A stretch of 64,000 nt of DNA from UBA2387 sp019454665 (GCA_045862995.1 BTVX01000017.1:13591-77590), one strand, 5' to 3'; counted from the first letter of the stretch, positions 1 through 9,065 are shown. Notes: generated from the letters alone by a model not told the origin. Numbers and translations: made by a program.

Positions 1-910
1 CGACCACTTCGGCATCGAAAAGGAGTTGGAGCGGCTGCTCGACAAGAAGGTCTGGCTGAAGTCGGGCGTGTACCTGGTTATTGACGAGATGGAGGCCCTG
101 ACCGCCATTGACATCAACACGGGCAAGCAGGTGGGCTCGACCTCGCTCAACGACACGATCCTGCGCACCAATTTGGAGGCTGCCGACGAGGTTTGCCGCC
201 AACTGCGCCTGCGCGACATGGGTGGCATCATCGTCACCGACTTCATTGATATGGAGTCTGCCGAAGACCGCAAGAAGCTGCTCAAGCACTTCACCGACCG
301 GCTTTCCCGCGATGGCGCGCGGACGCGCGTGGGCAAGATCTCGTCGCTGGGTCTCATCGAGATCACGCGTAAGCGGACCGGCGAATCCGTAACCGAGACG
401 ATCATGGAAGTCTGCCCGACGTGCGAGGGCCGGGGACGCATTCCTTCCAAGGAGACGGTTTCGCTTTGGATCGAGCGCGACATGCGGCGCAAGCTCGGCG
501 AGCCCGGGAACGCCTACCTCATCGAATGCCATCCGGCGGTCGTCGAGGCGCTCATCGGTCCGGATGGTGAGAACGTGGAGGAACTGGAACACGACCTGCG
601 CCGTGGCATTTACCTCCGCGCGAACTTCGACATGGAGTACGAGGAGTACGAAATCAAGACGGGCACGATTGACCAGTTCGACCGCGAGCACTTGGGCTAT
701 CGCCGGTCGCAGGTGGTGGAGTGCAACGTCCGCCGCTCCGCGTTCGACAACGTGTCGAAGATCATCGGCTGGACGGATTCGGGTTACTACGTGGAGCTGG
801 ATCGCGGCGAGGACTTCGTCGGGATGCGGACTCGGGTTTGCTTGCTTGACCTTCGCCGCTCGTTCGCCGTGGGCGAGGCCGTTCTCAGCCCATCGCCAGC
901 TGTGCGGTAG
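1..910 (+). CDS. rng: Ribonuclease E/G, 3' part (5' end outside window)
   Basis: Endoribonuclease of the RNase E/G family, which cuts single-stranded AU-rich RNA in rRNA processing and mRNA decay. The frame is open from base 2, so the gene begins before the window; a TTG at 26 is not the real start. The two catalytic metal-binding aspartates of the family are visible in A-I-D-I-N and I-I-V-T-D-F-I-D-M, followed by the zinc-link C-P-T-C-E-G-R-G. After the zinc link lies a stretch resembling a KH-like fold (E-A-L-I-G-P-D-G) and a short C-terminal domain. There is no long scaffold tail, so it looks RNase G-like at this end. It is convergent with the L,D-transpeptidase gene. Confidence 0.93.
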   Translation, partial: DHFGIEKELERLLDKKVWLKSGVYLVIDEMEALTAIDINTGKQVGSTSLNDTILRTNLEAADEVCRQLRLRDMGGIIVTDFIDMESAEDRKKLLKHFTDRLSRDGARTRVGKISSLGLIEITRKRTGESVTETIMEVCPTCEGRGRIPSKETVSLWIERDMRRKLGEPGNAYLIECHPAVVEALIGPDGENVEELEHDLRRGIYLRANFDMEYEEYEIKTGTIDQFDREHLGYRRSQVVECNVRRSAFDNVSKIIGWTDSGYYVELDRGEDFVGMRTRVCLLDLRRSFAVGEAVLSPSPAVR

Positions 911-979
911 GCGGTTTCACACCCAAGAAGCCGAGTCGCGACGGTGGTCGCCATCAGGCCGCTCCTCATCGTGCCAAAA

Positions 980-1513
980 TCAAGGGAGGATCGTGACCGG
1001 CGTGCCCACCGGAATCCAGTCGTAGAGTTCGCGTACGTCGTCGTCCTCCAGCGCAACGCACCCCAGGGTCCAATCAGTCTTCGAGCCCTTGCCGTGGATG
1101 AAGATCTCGCCGCCCAGTTTGGTCTTCCAGGGCGGGGTGCGTTTGGCGTTGTGGGCCGCGACGATCTCCTTGCGTTCGGCTTCGGTATTCAGGCCCGCCT
1201 TGAATCCACGTTCCGCGTCCAAGGGTCCAGGGTAGCTGACGCCTAGGGAGAGCGTGTACTTGCTGCGCGGATTCTTCGTACAGATGAAGTAAGAGCCCTC
1301 TGGCGTCGCGCCGTCGCCTTCCCGCTCCTTGGGCGGCACGGGGTTGTGGCCCAAGCCGATGCGGTAGGTCTTCACCAGCCGATCGCCCTCGTACAGCCGC
1401 AGTTCGCGCTTGGCCTTGAACACTTCAAGACGCGGATTCTTGTAGGGGGAGGGCGGGCTGCCGCAACCCAGCAGGCACGTGAAGACCAGGCCCAGCCCGA
1501 CCAAGTGGAGCAC
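980..1513 (-). CDS. L,D-transpeptidase (YkuD) lipoprotein
   Basis: Cell-wall cross-linking enzyme forming 3-3 peptide bonds in peptidoglycan or attaching proteins to it. I place the start at the GTG overlapping the stop codon of the upstream SPFH gene. This gives 177 residues beginning with a lipoprotein signal ending L-L-G-C (Cys17). The YkuD motif H-G-x6-T-x-G-C is present, with His near 140 and catalytic Cys near 152. The longer reading upstream would run antisense-like through the neighbour's end and lacks a signal peptide. Overlapping stop and start suggest translational coupling with the SPFH gene. Confidence 0.85.
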   Translation of the reverse strand: MLHLVGLGLVFTCLLGCGSPPSPYKNPRLEVFKAKRELRLYEGDRLVKTYRIGLGHNPVPPKEREGDGATPEGSYFICTKNPRSKYTLSLGVSYPGPLDAERGFKAGLNTEAERKEIVAAHNAKRTPPWKTKLGGEIFIHGKGSKTDWTLGCVALEDDDVRELYDWIPVGTPVTILP

Positions 1514-2409
1514 TATTGAGCCGCCTTGTCCATCAGCGACTTCACGTCGAAGATCATCCCGCCCGAACTCGACACCTGCGGCAGCTTGCCGTCCCACTTC
1601 TCGATCCACTCGCGGGCGACCACGAGTTCGGCGCCCTGCACCTTCAGCGCTTCGGCCTTCAGCTTGGCGGATTCCGCTTCACCCTTGGCTTTGGCCACCA
1701 TGGTCTGGCGTTCGGTCTCGGCGCGTTGCAGCACGTACTTCTGCTTCTCGGCCTCTTGCTGGGCGACCTGTTTGGCCTCGATCGCCTTGTTGAACTCGGG
1801 GGAGAAGTCGAAGTTGGTGATCGAGACGCCATTGGGCTCCACGATCAGGTTGTAGGCCTTGAGCCGCTCGGTGATCTCTTCTTCGACTTCGTTCTTGACC
1901 GCAGGGCGGCTGCGGATAAGGTCTTCGGCGGTGTACTTGGCCGTGACCGTCTTGATGGACTCCTGCACGGCCGGGTCAATGATGCGCGCTTTGTACTCTC
2001 GGCCCACGTTCTGATACAGTTCGCCGACCTTCGACCGGTCCACCCGGAAGTTGAGGGCGACCGTGGTGGTGACCACCTGCAGATCGCGGCTGGCCGCCGA
2101 TCCCGTGCTCTCTTCCTTCTGCGTGCGGACTTCCATGAGCTCCGTGGTGTTGATGCCCGGCATGATGAAGTGGAAGCCCTCGTCCAACTCGCCCTGTACG
2201 GCGCCGAACCGCATCAGAACGGCGCTGTGGCCCGCAGGGACGATGATCACCGTGCTGGAGAGCAGCCCGCCGATGATCATGATCACGCCGACCACGTTCA
2301 TGATCCAGGCCGTAGGCCGCAGGTTGGTCTTGTCGCTCGTCTGCTTGTTCAGCCCAGACACCACGACACCGCTGACGAGAAGGATGATGCCCAGAACAAC
2401 GATCGCCAT
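1513..2409 (-). CDS. SPFH/prohibitin (Band 7) family membrane protein
   Basis: Membrane-anchored scaffold of the stomatin/prohibitin/flotillin/HflK-C superfamily, which forms oligomeric microdomains and often modulates membrane proteases. The 298-residue protein starts with one transmembrane segment (M-A-I-V-V-L-G-I-I-L-L) and has a second hydrophobic stretch near residue 40. The Band 7 domain follows (P-A-G-H-S-A-V-L-M-R-F-G), then a charged coiled coil rich in A, E, Q and K (E-A-K-Q-V-A-Q-Q-E-A-E-K) typical of the family. The order is prohibitin-like. It heads a two-gene unit with the L,D-transpeptidase lipoprotein. Confidence 0.88.
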   Translation of the reverse strand: MAIVVLGIILLVSGVVVSGLNKQTSDKTNLRPTAWIMNVVGVIMIIGGLLSSTVIIVPAGHSAVLMRFGAVQGELDEGFHFIMPGINTTELMEVRTQKEESTGSAASRDLQVVTTTVALNFRVDRSKVGELYQNVGREYKARIIDPAVQESIKTVTAKYTAEDLIRSRPAVKNEVEEEITERLKAYNLIVEPNGVSITNFDFSPEFNKAIEAKQVAQQEAEKQKYVLQRAETERQTMVAKAKGEAESAKLKAEALKVQGAELVVAREWIEKWDGKLPQVSSSGGMIFDVKSLMDKAAQ

Positions 2410-2503
2410 GTTTGCCTCGCACTAGAAGGTACGGACCAGAGCCGATCAAGGATGCGCTCCAAACGGGTCGGCGGAGACCTACGTCCCAGCAGGGGCGAAT
2501 CGC

Positions 2504-2509
2504 TACAAT
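2504..2509 (+). promoter_or_regulatory. -10-like element (TACAAT) for natAB
   Basis: TACAAT lies 14 bases before the natA start codon, and no Shine-Dalgarno sequence lies between, so the transcript probably has a very short leader. I see no good -35 match. Confidence 0.4.
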
Positions 2510-2523
2510 GGCCCGACAAGCCT

Positions 2524-3303
2524 ATGGTTCGCACCGAATCCATCAGCAAATCGTTCCACGACGCCAAGCGAGGCACCATCGAAGCCGTGGTGGACGTCTC
2601 GATGGAGGCGCGCCCGGGCGAAATCTTCGGGCTGCTCGGCGTGAACGGAGCGGGCAAAACCACGCTGCTCCGCATCCTCTCCACCGTGTTGCGGCCCAGC
2701 AAGGGCGTCGCCCAAGTCGCGGGCTTCGATGTGGTGCGCGAACCCGACCGAGTCCGGGCCAGCATCGGCTTCATGTCCACTTCGACGGCCCTCTATGGCA
2801 GGCTCACCGCCCGCGAGGTGCTCGAGTACTTTGGCGGGCTCTACGGGTTGAAGGGGCAGGAACTCAAGTCGCGGGTGGATGCCGTGATCGAACAGCTCAA
2901 CATCGGCCCGTTCGCCGACGGCCTGTGCGACAAGTTTTCGACCGGCCAGAAGCAACGCGTGAGCATCGCGCGGACCATTCTGCACAACCCGCCCGTGCTC
3001 TTCTTCGACGAGCCGACCTCAGGGTTGGACGTGGTGACCAGCCAGATCGTCATGAACTTCATCGAACAAGAGCGCCGGGACGGCAAAACCGTGGTGTTCT
3101 GCACGCACATCATGAGCGAAGTGGAACGCCTGTGCGACCGAGTCGCGATCATCCACGACGGGCGCATCCGTGGGACGGGCACACCCCCTGAGTTGGTGGC
3201 CCAATCGGGCGAGCCGACGCTGGAACGCACCTTCCTCAAGTTCGTGGGCGAGTTGCAGGAGGTGGGCGATGATCGGTCTGGTCTTCCGCAAAGAGGTGCG
3301 TGA
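2524..3303 (+). CDS. natA: ABC transporter ATP-binding protein, NatA type
   Basis: ATPase subunit of an ABC-2-type exporter; NatAB in Bacillus extrudes sodium, but the substrate here is unknown. The 259-residue protein has Walker A G-V-N-G-A-G-K-T-T (residues 39-47), a variant signature F-S-T-G-Q-K-Q-R, Walker B V-L-F-F-D-E-P-T-S-G-L-D and the H-loop C-T-H-I-M. I chose ATG 2524 because the family N-terminus begins here and a TACAAT box lies just upstream. Its 3' end overlaps the permease gene by 35 bases, indicating co-translation. Confidence 0.92.
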   Translation: MVRTESISKSFHDAKRGTIEAVVDVSMEARPGEIFGLLGVNGAGKTTLLRILSTVLRPSKGVAQVAGFDVVREPDRVRASIGFMSTSTALYGRLTAREVLEYFGGLYGLKGQELKSRVDAVIEQLNIGPFADGLCDKFSTGQKQRVSIARTILHNPPVLFFDEPTSGLDVVTSQIVMNFIEQERRDGKTVVFCTHIMSEVERLCDRVAIIHDGRIRGTGTPPELVAQSGEPTLERTFLKFVGELQEVGDDRSGLPQRGA

Positions 3304-4444
3304 GTTTCTCCGCGACAAGCGTGTGGTGTCCGGTGCGCTCGTCGGCCCCGTGGTGCTCATGCTGGTGTTCGTGTTCACGTTCGCGGTGATCGCGCAATCG
3401 CTGGGCAAGAGCAAGGCGCCGAAGATCCACGTGGTCGCGCCGGCCCAGCCGAACGCGTTCCTCGCGGCGCTCGAGCAGAACCCCGAGGTCCAGATCATCC
3501 GCGTCGAAAACCGCGAGCGAGGCGTGGAACTCGTCAAGAAGGGCCAGGCCCGCGTGCTCCTCGAGTTCACGCCGGAGTTCACCGACGCGACGGGCGAGAT
3601 TGAGGCCGTCTACGACCCCGACGAAGCTCTCTCGACCATCGCCCTGCGCACGTTTGGGGCGATGGTGAACGCGGCCAACCGAGCGCAACTCGACCAGACG
3701 CTGGCTCAGGCGGGCATAGCGAAGGAAGCGGTCGAGCCGATCCGCCTCAAGGAAGTCGAAGTCCCCAAAGACCAGAAGGCGATGGGCGGTTCGACTCTGA
3801 TCGGGCTGCTGCCGTATCTGATCGTCATCTGGGCGTTCTACGGCGGGTTCAGCGTGGTCTCCGACCTGGTCGCGGGCGAGAAGGAGCGGTCCACTCTGGA
3901 GACGCTGCTCATCACGCCGGTCAGCCGGACCCAGGTGGCGATGGGCAAGTTCCTCGCGCTCGGTTGCGTGTGCCTGATTTCGTCGCTGTCGTCGCTGGTC
4001 ACCGTGCTCATCATCGGGGTGTCGGGCTCGTCCTATGCCAAGGCGCTGTTCCCGGAGGGCATCCACATGACGCCGCTCGCGTTGCTGGCGATTCTGGCGA
4101 TCCTGATCCCGTTGGTCGCGTTCTTCGCGGGCCTGATGCTGGCCATCAGCGCGTTCGCCAAGAACACGCGCGAGGCGCAGACGCATCTGACCCTGCTCAG
4201 CTTCGTGGTGCTCATCCCCGCGATCTCGAGCCAGTTCATCGGGTTCACCGAGGCGGGGCGCGCGTGGTGGATCAAGCTGGTGCCGATCCTCAACTCGTCG
4301 GACGCCATCCGCTCGGCGCTGCTGGGTCGGTTGGACGCCGAAAGCGCCTTGGTCACCATCGGCATCAGCCTCGTGCTGGGCGCGATCGGCGTGATCACGG
4401 CGATCAAACTGTTCGAACGCGAAGAAGTGTTGGTTAGAATCTGA
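3269..4444 (+). CDS. natB: ABC-2 type transporter permease, NatB type
   Basis: Membrane subunit partnering the overlapping ATPase. The start ATG 3269 is fixed by AGGAGG at 3257-3262, six bases upstream. The 391-residue protein has the NatB layout: one N-terminal membrane helix (V-V-L-M-L-V-F-V-F-T-F), a ~150-residue extracytoplasmic domain, then a block of five or so helices. The conserved ABC-2 stretch G-E-K-E-R-S-T-L-E-T-L-L-I-T-P-V follows the second helix. Substrate cannot be read from sequence. Confidence 0.88.
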   Translation: MIGLVFRKEVREFLRDKRVVSGALVGPVVLMLVFVFTFAVIAQSLGKSKAPKIHVVAPAQPNAFLAALEQNPEVQIIRVENRERGVELVKKGQARVLLEFTPEFTDATGEIEAVYDPDEALSTIALRTFGAMVNAANRAQLDQTLAQAGIAKEAVEPIRLKEVEVPKDQKAMGGSTLIGLLPYLIVIWAFYGGFSVVSDLVAGEKERSTLETLLITPVSRTQVAMGKFLALGCVCLISSLSSLVTVLIIGVSGSSYAKALFPEGIHMTPLALLAILAILIPLVAFFAGLMLAISAFAKNTREAQTHLTLLSFVVLIPAISSQFIGFTEAGRAWWIKLVPILNSSDAIRSALLGRLDAESALVTIGISLVLGAIGVITAIKLFEREEVLVRI

Positions 4445-4544
4445 GCAACGTTAACGAGGAGGACGCGCCTCGCATTTTGGGGAATTGGAAGACCCGACCA
4501 CCGCTTTCATGGCGTCACAACAGCTTGTTGTAGACTCTTGGGGT

Positions 4545-4565
4545 GCTGCGATGCACCATCGCAGC
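4545..4565. terminator. Perfect 9-bp hairpin downstream of natAB
   Basis: GCTGCGATG, a three-base loop and its exact complement, 100 bases after natB. The following sequence is only weakly T-rich (gatttt), so this is either a weak terminator or a structured leader of the small gene at 4629. Confidence 0.35.
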
Positions 4566-4628
4566 GGCTCCGATTTTCCGGCTTCAGGGGGCCAGCGCTG
4601 AACCGCTTGCCGTTTAAAGGACATACTT

Positions 4629-4904
4629 GTGAACGAATACGACGCACAACTGAATCGCCTTGACTCCGCCCTCCGGGCGATCCCCGGCTATGGCTTGCCA
4701 ACCCATCTGGAGTCTGTGGAGAGTTGGATTGAACCTGGAACTAAAGCAATCCGTGAGTTCGTGGTGCTCGAGCGCCCGGAACTCGTGCCGATCTTTCGTG
4801 TTCAAACCGAGAGTCGCACCCTATCAGTCGATATCGCCCGTGCATTGGCGACGATTCTCGATGAGCTTCCGGAACTCCTCAAGATGCTCAGTCACGAGAG
4901 GTGA
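4629..4904 (+). CDS. Small hypothetical protein (91 aa)
   Basis: No family recognised. A GTG start is preceded by AAAGGA at a suitable distance, and the stop overlaps an upstream in-frame GTG of the racemase gene (GTGA). The protein is acidic and mostly helical in appearance (S-R-T-L-S-V-D-I-A-R-A-L-A-T-I-L-D-E-L-P-E-L-L-K), soluble, with no signal peptide. Its codon use looks less GC-biased than its neighbours, so recent acquisition or weak selection is possible. It could be an immunity- or regulator-like small protein, but nothing shows this. Confidence 0.5.
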   Translation: MNEYDAQLNRLDSALRAIPGYGLPTHLESVESWIEPGTKAIREFVVLERPELVPIFRVQTESRTLSVDIARALATILDELPELLKMLSHER

Positions 4905-4912
4905 ATGGTCCC

Positions 4913-5845
4913 ATGGACTGGATTCAAGTCGTCGACTCCCACACCGAAGGCGAACCGACGCGCGTCGTCGTGGACGGCTGGCCGCAGCCGTCCGGCACAA
5001 CGATGGCCGAACGCCGCGACCACATGAAGCGGCACCAGAACCATCTGCGGACGGGGGTCGTCAAAGAGCCGCGCGGGCACGATGCCGTGGTCGGCGCGTT
5101 GCTCACCCCGCCGGTCGAGCCCGATTCCGCCGCAGGAGTCGTGTTCTTCAACGATGTGGGCTACCTGGGCATGTGCGGCCATGGGCTGATCGGGGTCGTC
5201 CGCACCCTGCACCACTTGGGCCGCATCGGGCAAGGCATGCTGCGGATCGATACGCCGGTGGGCACGGTCGAAGCGGCCCTAATCGCGGATGGCAGCGTGG
5301 CGGTGACCAACGTGCCTTCGTATCTGTACGCCGACGACGCGATGGTCGAGGTGGCGGGTTACGGCCCGGTGGTCGGGGATGTCGCGTACGGCGGCAACTG
5401 GTTCTTCCTGACCGAATTGGCCGAATTCGTGCTCGACCTGCGCAACCTGGACGCCCTGATGGACATCACCAAGCGCATCCGGCGATCGCTCATCGAGCAG
5501 GGCATCGCGGGCGCGGGCGGTGCGCTGATCGACCACGTCGAGCTGTTCAGCCCGACGACTCGGCCCGATGCCCATTCGCGCAACTTCGTGCTGTGTCCCG
5601 GCAACGCCTACGACCGCTCGCCCTGCGGCACGGGCACCAGTGCGAAGATGGCGGCCATGGTCGAGCGCGGAAAACTGCAGCCGGGCCAGGTGTGGCGGCA
5701 AGAGAGCATCGTGGGCGGGCTGTTCGAGGGCTTCATCGAACGGCGCGGCGAAGACCTGGTGCCGCACATCCGGGGTCGGGCGTTCGTCACGGGCGAGTCG
5801 CGGCTGGCCTTCGACCCCGCCGACCCGTTCCGTTACGGGCTCTGA
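4913..5845 (+). CDS. 4-hydroxyproline epimerase / proline racemase family
   Basis: Cofactor-independent epimerase acting at the alpha carbon of proline or hydroxyproline with two cysteines as acid and base. Both catalytic residues are present: Cys88 in G-M-C-G-H-G and Cys238 in S-P-C-G-T-G-T-S-A. That argues against the trans-3-hydroxyproline dehydratase branch, which replaces the second Cys. The 310-residue length fits the family. I use ATG 4913 because GAGAGGTG lies nine bases upstream; an in-frame GTG at 4901 overlapping the previous stop is the alternative. No other hydroxyproline catabolic genes are adjacent, so the exact substrate is open. Confidence 0.88.
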   Translation: MDWIQVVDSHTEGEPTRVVVDGWPQPSGTTMAERRDHMKRHQNHLRTGVVKEPRGHDAVVGALLTPPVEPDSAAGVVFFNDVGYLGMCGHGLIGVVRTLHHLGRIGQGMLRIDTPVGTVEAALIADGSVAVTNVPSYLYADDAMVEVAGYGPVVGDVAYGGNWFFLTELAEFVLDLRNLDALMDITKRIRRSLIEQGIAGAGGALIDHVELFSPTTRPDAHSRNFVLCPGNAYDRSPCGTGTSAKMAAMVERGKLQPGQVWRQESIVGGLFEGFIERRGEDLVPHIRGRAFVTGESRLAFDPADPFRYGL

Positions 5846-5942
5846 CCGGAGGTCGCGGCCGCGGAAGAAGCCACTGGCGAAGGGACTTTTGGAACCCAAA
5901 CCCGGTCCCAATGCGTTCATGGTTCACAATAGGATTCGAGCC

Positions 5943-6350
5943 ATGAACAGCAAACCGAGATTCGGGACCGGCGCGATCGTCACGATCGTTCTGTGTCTGC
6001 TCGCCATCAGCGGCATCGTTTTCGCATTTCTGCAGAACGCCAGCCCCTACGTCACGGTGGCTCAGGCCAAAGCCACGTCCGGCGACAACCTCCACCTCGC
6101 CGGAGACATCCTCAAGGAAACGCTCAAGACCGACCTCGCGAAGGGTCAGATCAGCTTCGACATCCGCGATCAGGAAGGCGATCTGGTCAAGGTCGTCTAC
6201 TACGGCCCGCCGCCCGCCAACATGGGCGAGGCCACCAAGGTCGTCGCGATCGGCGGCATGCAGGAAGACGGCGCGTTCCACTCCAAGAAGATGCTCATCA
6301 AGTGCCCCTCCAAGTACGAGGGCGACAAGGGCTACGAAACCGCCCAGTGA
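5943..6350 (+). CDS. ccmE: Cytochrome c maturation protein CcmE, CxxxY-type
   Basis: Periplasmic haem chaperone of cytochrome c maturation system I: it binds haem covalently and passes it to CcmF. The 135-residue protein has one N-terminal membrane anchor (residues 11-30) and the OB-fold core (V-K-V-V-Y-Y-G-P-P-P). The usual haem-binding histidine motif (HxxxY) is replaced by Cys121-x3-Tyr125 (C-P-S-K-Y). This marks the cysteine-type CcmE described in some archaea and Desulfovibrio. The gene overlaps ccmF by four bases. Other ccm genes are not in the window. Confidence 0.88.
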   Translation: MNSKPRFGTGAIVTIVLCLLAISGIVFAFLQNASPYVTVAQAKATSGDNLHLAGDILKETLKTDLAKGQISFDIRDQEGDLVKVVYYGPPPANMGEATKVVAIGGMQEDGAFHSKKMLIKCPSKYEGDKGYETAQ

Positions 6351-8698
6351 CGGACATCATCCACTCTTGGCCCGCCGCCCCCGGGTGGGCCATCGCCGCT
6401 GGATGGGCGGGCCGCGCGTTCATCTGGCTCGCTGCGGCGGCCTTTACGGGTTCCGTAGTCGCTTGGTTTCTGGGCAAGAAAGGCGAACGCTTGGGCCGGT
6501 TCGGTTTCACCCTCGGTTCTCTGGGCTTGTTCGGCGCGTTCGGCTCGCTGATGTCCCTGTTCATCGGCAACCAGTTCCAGTACAAGTACGTCTATGACCG
6601 GGCCTCGGCCACGACGACCCTGCAATACAAGATCGCGGGCGTGTGGGCTGGTCAAGAGGGCTCGTTCCTGTTGTGGGCCGTGTGCGCAGCGTTGTTCGGC
6701 CTGCTGGCCGTGCGCAAGGTGGGCGAGGATTTCCGGAAGTGGTTCACCATTCCCTATGCCGTGTTCCTCGGGGCCATCTCGGGCATCCTCGCCTTCGAAT
6801 CGCCGTTCCGGCTTTGGGAGGTGGACGGCAAGCCGCTGACCACGGTGCCACCGGAAGGCGTCGGCCTGGTGCCCGCGCTCCAAAACTACTGGGTGGTCAT
6901 CCACCCGCCAGTGATCTTTCTCGGCTTTGGTTCGCTCACGGTGCTGGCCTGCTGGGCCATTGCGGCGCTCGTGACCAACCGCGTCCACGAATGGGTGCCA
7001 GGCGTGCGACCCTGGGTCATCGTCAGCGCTGCGCTCACGGGGCTCGGCCTGTGCATGGGCGGCTTCTGGGCCTACGAAACGCTGGGCTGGGGCGGCTTCT
7101 GGGCGTGGGACCCCGTCGAGAACGTGAGCTTCGTTCCGTGGCTGCTTTGCGCGGCCCTGATCCACGGTCTCATCGTACAGGCAGGGCGCAAGAAATGGGT
7201 TTCCAGCAACCTGCTGCTCGGCGGGCTGCCGTTCCTCGCGTTCGTCTACGGCACCTTTCTCACTCGCTCGGGGTTCTTGGCCGAGACCAGCGTCCACAGT
7301 TTCGCCCAGATGGAGCGTGTGGCCCATGCGTTGCTGTTGGGCTTCTTGCTCGCCGCGACGCTCGGATTCGTCGGCCTGTGGCTTTGGAAGACGCGCCGCC
7401 ACAACAAGGAGTGGCTCGCCAACGCCGTCCCCTCTCCGGGCGGGCTCAACCGCGAAGCCACCTATCGCTGGAGTTCGATCCTGCTGTGCGGGCTGGCGCT
7501 CACCATCGCCATCGGCATGAGCGTCCCGATGTTCGTCGCTCTCGCCGGCCGCGAAGCCAAGGTCGTCGAGGAGTGGCTCTACCACCGCGTCGTGGTGTGG
7601 TTCTTCATGCCGATCATGGTGCTGATGGCCGTCGCCCCGTTCGTGGCGTGGCGACGCATGCCCGCCCCCGAGTTCTTCCGCCGCATCGTGAACGTGTTGA
7701 GCCTGACGTTTGGGGGCCTGGGGTTCGCGGTGTACTTCATCATGCACCCCCAATGGGGCGTGCGTCCCGAAATCGGCAAGGGCATCGCGACGCCCTTCGG
7801 GCTGTTCCCGCTCGTCCCGTGGATGCTGTGTCTGATCTTCGTGTGTCTGCTGGCCGCAGTGGCGAACCTGTGGCGCATGGGCGAAGTCGTCCGCCGTTCG
7901 CCGCTTTCGCTCGGGGCGTTCCTCTCGCACTTCGGGCTGGCCATGTTGCTGGGTGGCCTGATCCTCTCGCGCGGGTTCGAGCGCAAGGAGCAGGTGTTCG
8001 TCCAAAAGGGCACGCCGGGGGTCGCCCTCGGCTACCAGATCACTTTCGTCGGCACCACCAGCACGTGGAACGACCGCGACAACAAAGTGCTGTTCGAGGT
8101 GGTCGAGCCCGGCGGCACCAAGTTCACCGCGCGACCGGGGCACTACTACACGTTCAACCCCGGACAGGAACCCCAGCCCATGGTGTGGCCGCACGTGCAG
8201 CACAAGGTGTCGCACGACGTGTACGTGGCCCTGCACCCCCAGATCATCGACGGCGAAGTCACGCCGCCAACGGCGTTCAAGGTGGGTGAGACCAAAACCC
8301 TCAACGATCTGTACGAGGTCAAGTTGCTCAACGTGGGTTCGGAAGGTCCCATGGGGCAATCCGGCGCCGTGTTCACGGCCAAGGTCTCGGTGCGAGGGCA
8401 GGAGGGCGAAGCCGAGGGCGACCTGACCTTGCGCATCGCCGGAGAAGAGATCGTTCGCCGGCCGATCATGCTCAGCGAGGACTACCTGCTGATCCTCGAC
8501 CGCATCGAGGCTTCGACCGGAGACGCGTATCTCCAGCTCAAGTACAACAAGCCTTGGTTCCCCATCGAGGTCTTCTACAAGCCCATGACCGTCTTGGTCT
8601 GGGCGGGCACGGGTATCTTGACTTTCGGCGGTTTTTTGGCCGCCTGGGACCGTCGCCGCGCCATCCCCGGACGGCGCGAAGCCACCGAGAACGAGTGA
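6347..8698 (+). CDS. ccmF: Cytochrome c maturation / haem lyase subunit CcmF
   Basis: Polytopic membrane protein that attaches haem from CcmE to apocytochrome CxxCH motifs. The GTG start at 6347 overlaps the ccmE stop (GTGA), giving 783 residues; the open frame further upstream only shadows ccmE. More than a dozen hydrophobic helices are visible. The haem-handling WWD-type motif is clear (W-G-G-F-W-A-W-D-P-V-E-N), followed by V-P-W-L. The C-terminal soluble region before the last helix matches the periplasmic domain of the family. The stop overlaps the panD start (TGATG). Confidence 0.95.
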   Translation: MTDIIHSWPAAPGWAIAAGWAGRAFIWLAAAAFTGSVVAWFLGKKGERLGRFGFTLGSLGLFGAFGSLMSLFIGNQFQYKYVYDRASATTTLQYKIAGVWAGQEGSFLLWAVCAALFGLLAVRKVGEDFRKWFTIPYAVFLGAISGILAFESPFRLWEVDGKPLTTVPPEGVGLVPALQNYWVVIHPPVIFLGFGSLTVLACWAIAALVTNRVHEWVPGVRPWVIVSAALTGLGLCMGGFWAYETLGWGGFWAWDPVENVSFVPWLLCAALIHGLIVQAGRKKWVSSNLLLGGLPFLAFVYGTFLTRSGFLAETSVHSFAQMERVAHALLLGFLLAATLGFVGLWLWKTRRHNKEWLANAVPSPGGLNREATYRWSSILLCGLALTIAIGMSVPMFVALAGREAKVVEEWLYHRVVVWFFMPIMVLMAVAPFVAWRRMPAPEFFRRIVNVLSLTFGGLGFAVYFIMHPQWGVRPEIGKGIATPFGLFPLVPWMLCLIFVCLLAAVANLWRMGEVVRRSPLSLGAFLSHFGLAMLLGGLILSRGFERKEQVFVQKGTPGVALGYQITFVGTTSTWNDRDNKVLFEVVEPGGTKFTARPGHYYTFNPGQEPQPMVWPHVQHKVSHDVYVALHPQIIDGEVTPPTAFKVGETKTLNDLYEVKLLNVGSEGPMGQSGAVFTAKVSVRGQEGEAEGDLTLRIAGEEIVRRPIMLSEDYLLILDRIEASTGDAYLQLKYNKPWFPIEVFYKPMTVLVWAGTGILTFGGFLAAWDRRRAIPGRREATENE

Positions 8699-9060
8699 TG
8701 CGCCTGCGCCAGCTGCTCAAATCGAAACTGCACCACGCCCGCGTGACCTACGCGAACCCCGACTATGTGGGCAGCATCGAGATTGACCACCGGCTGATGA
8801 AGGCCGTGGACCTGGTGGACGGCGAACTCGTGCACGTGTGGGCCGTAGACCACACGTCGCGCATCGAGACGTATGCCTTCGCGGGCCCGGTGGGGGTGGT
8901 CGGTCTGAACGGTGGGGCGGCGCACTTCTTCAAGCCCGGCGACCGGCTGATCATCGCGGCGTTCGCGATGACGGACGAGCCGATCGTGCCGAAGATGGTG
9001 CTGCTCGACGACCACAACGAGATCGTGCGCGAGATGACGCCGTTCTCGGTCGTGGGCTGA
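8698..9060 (+). CDS. panD: Aspartate 1-decarboxylase
   Basis: Makes beta-alanine from L-aspartate for pantothenate and coenzyme A synthesis. It is a pyruvoyl enzyme that self-cleaves between Gly25 and Ser26 (Y-V-G-S-I-E-I-D). The 120-residue length, N-terminal K-S-K-L-H-H-A-R-V-T and N-G-G-A-A-H-F motifs match the family. The start overlaps the ccmF stop by one base, so it is read from the ccm transcript, an uncommon partner. It is convergent with the CARF-like gene; only about five bases separate the stops if the frameshift proposed there is accepted. Confidence 0.93.
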   Translation: MRLRQLLKSKLHHARVTYANPDYVGSIEIDHRLMKAVDLVDGELVHVWAVDHTSRIETYAFAGPVGVVGLNGGAAHFFKPGDRLIIAAFAMTDEPIVPKMVLLDDHNEIVREMTPFSVVG

Positions 9061-9065
9061 GCGGC

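Noticed and set aside
8575..9060. Extension of the CARF-like frame antisense through panD into ccmF
   Set aside because: It overlaps two solid genes on the other strand and its sequence has shadow-like composition; a one-base shift gives a sensible end at 9066.
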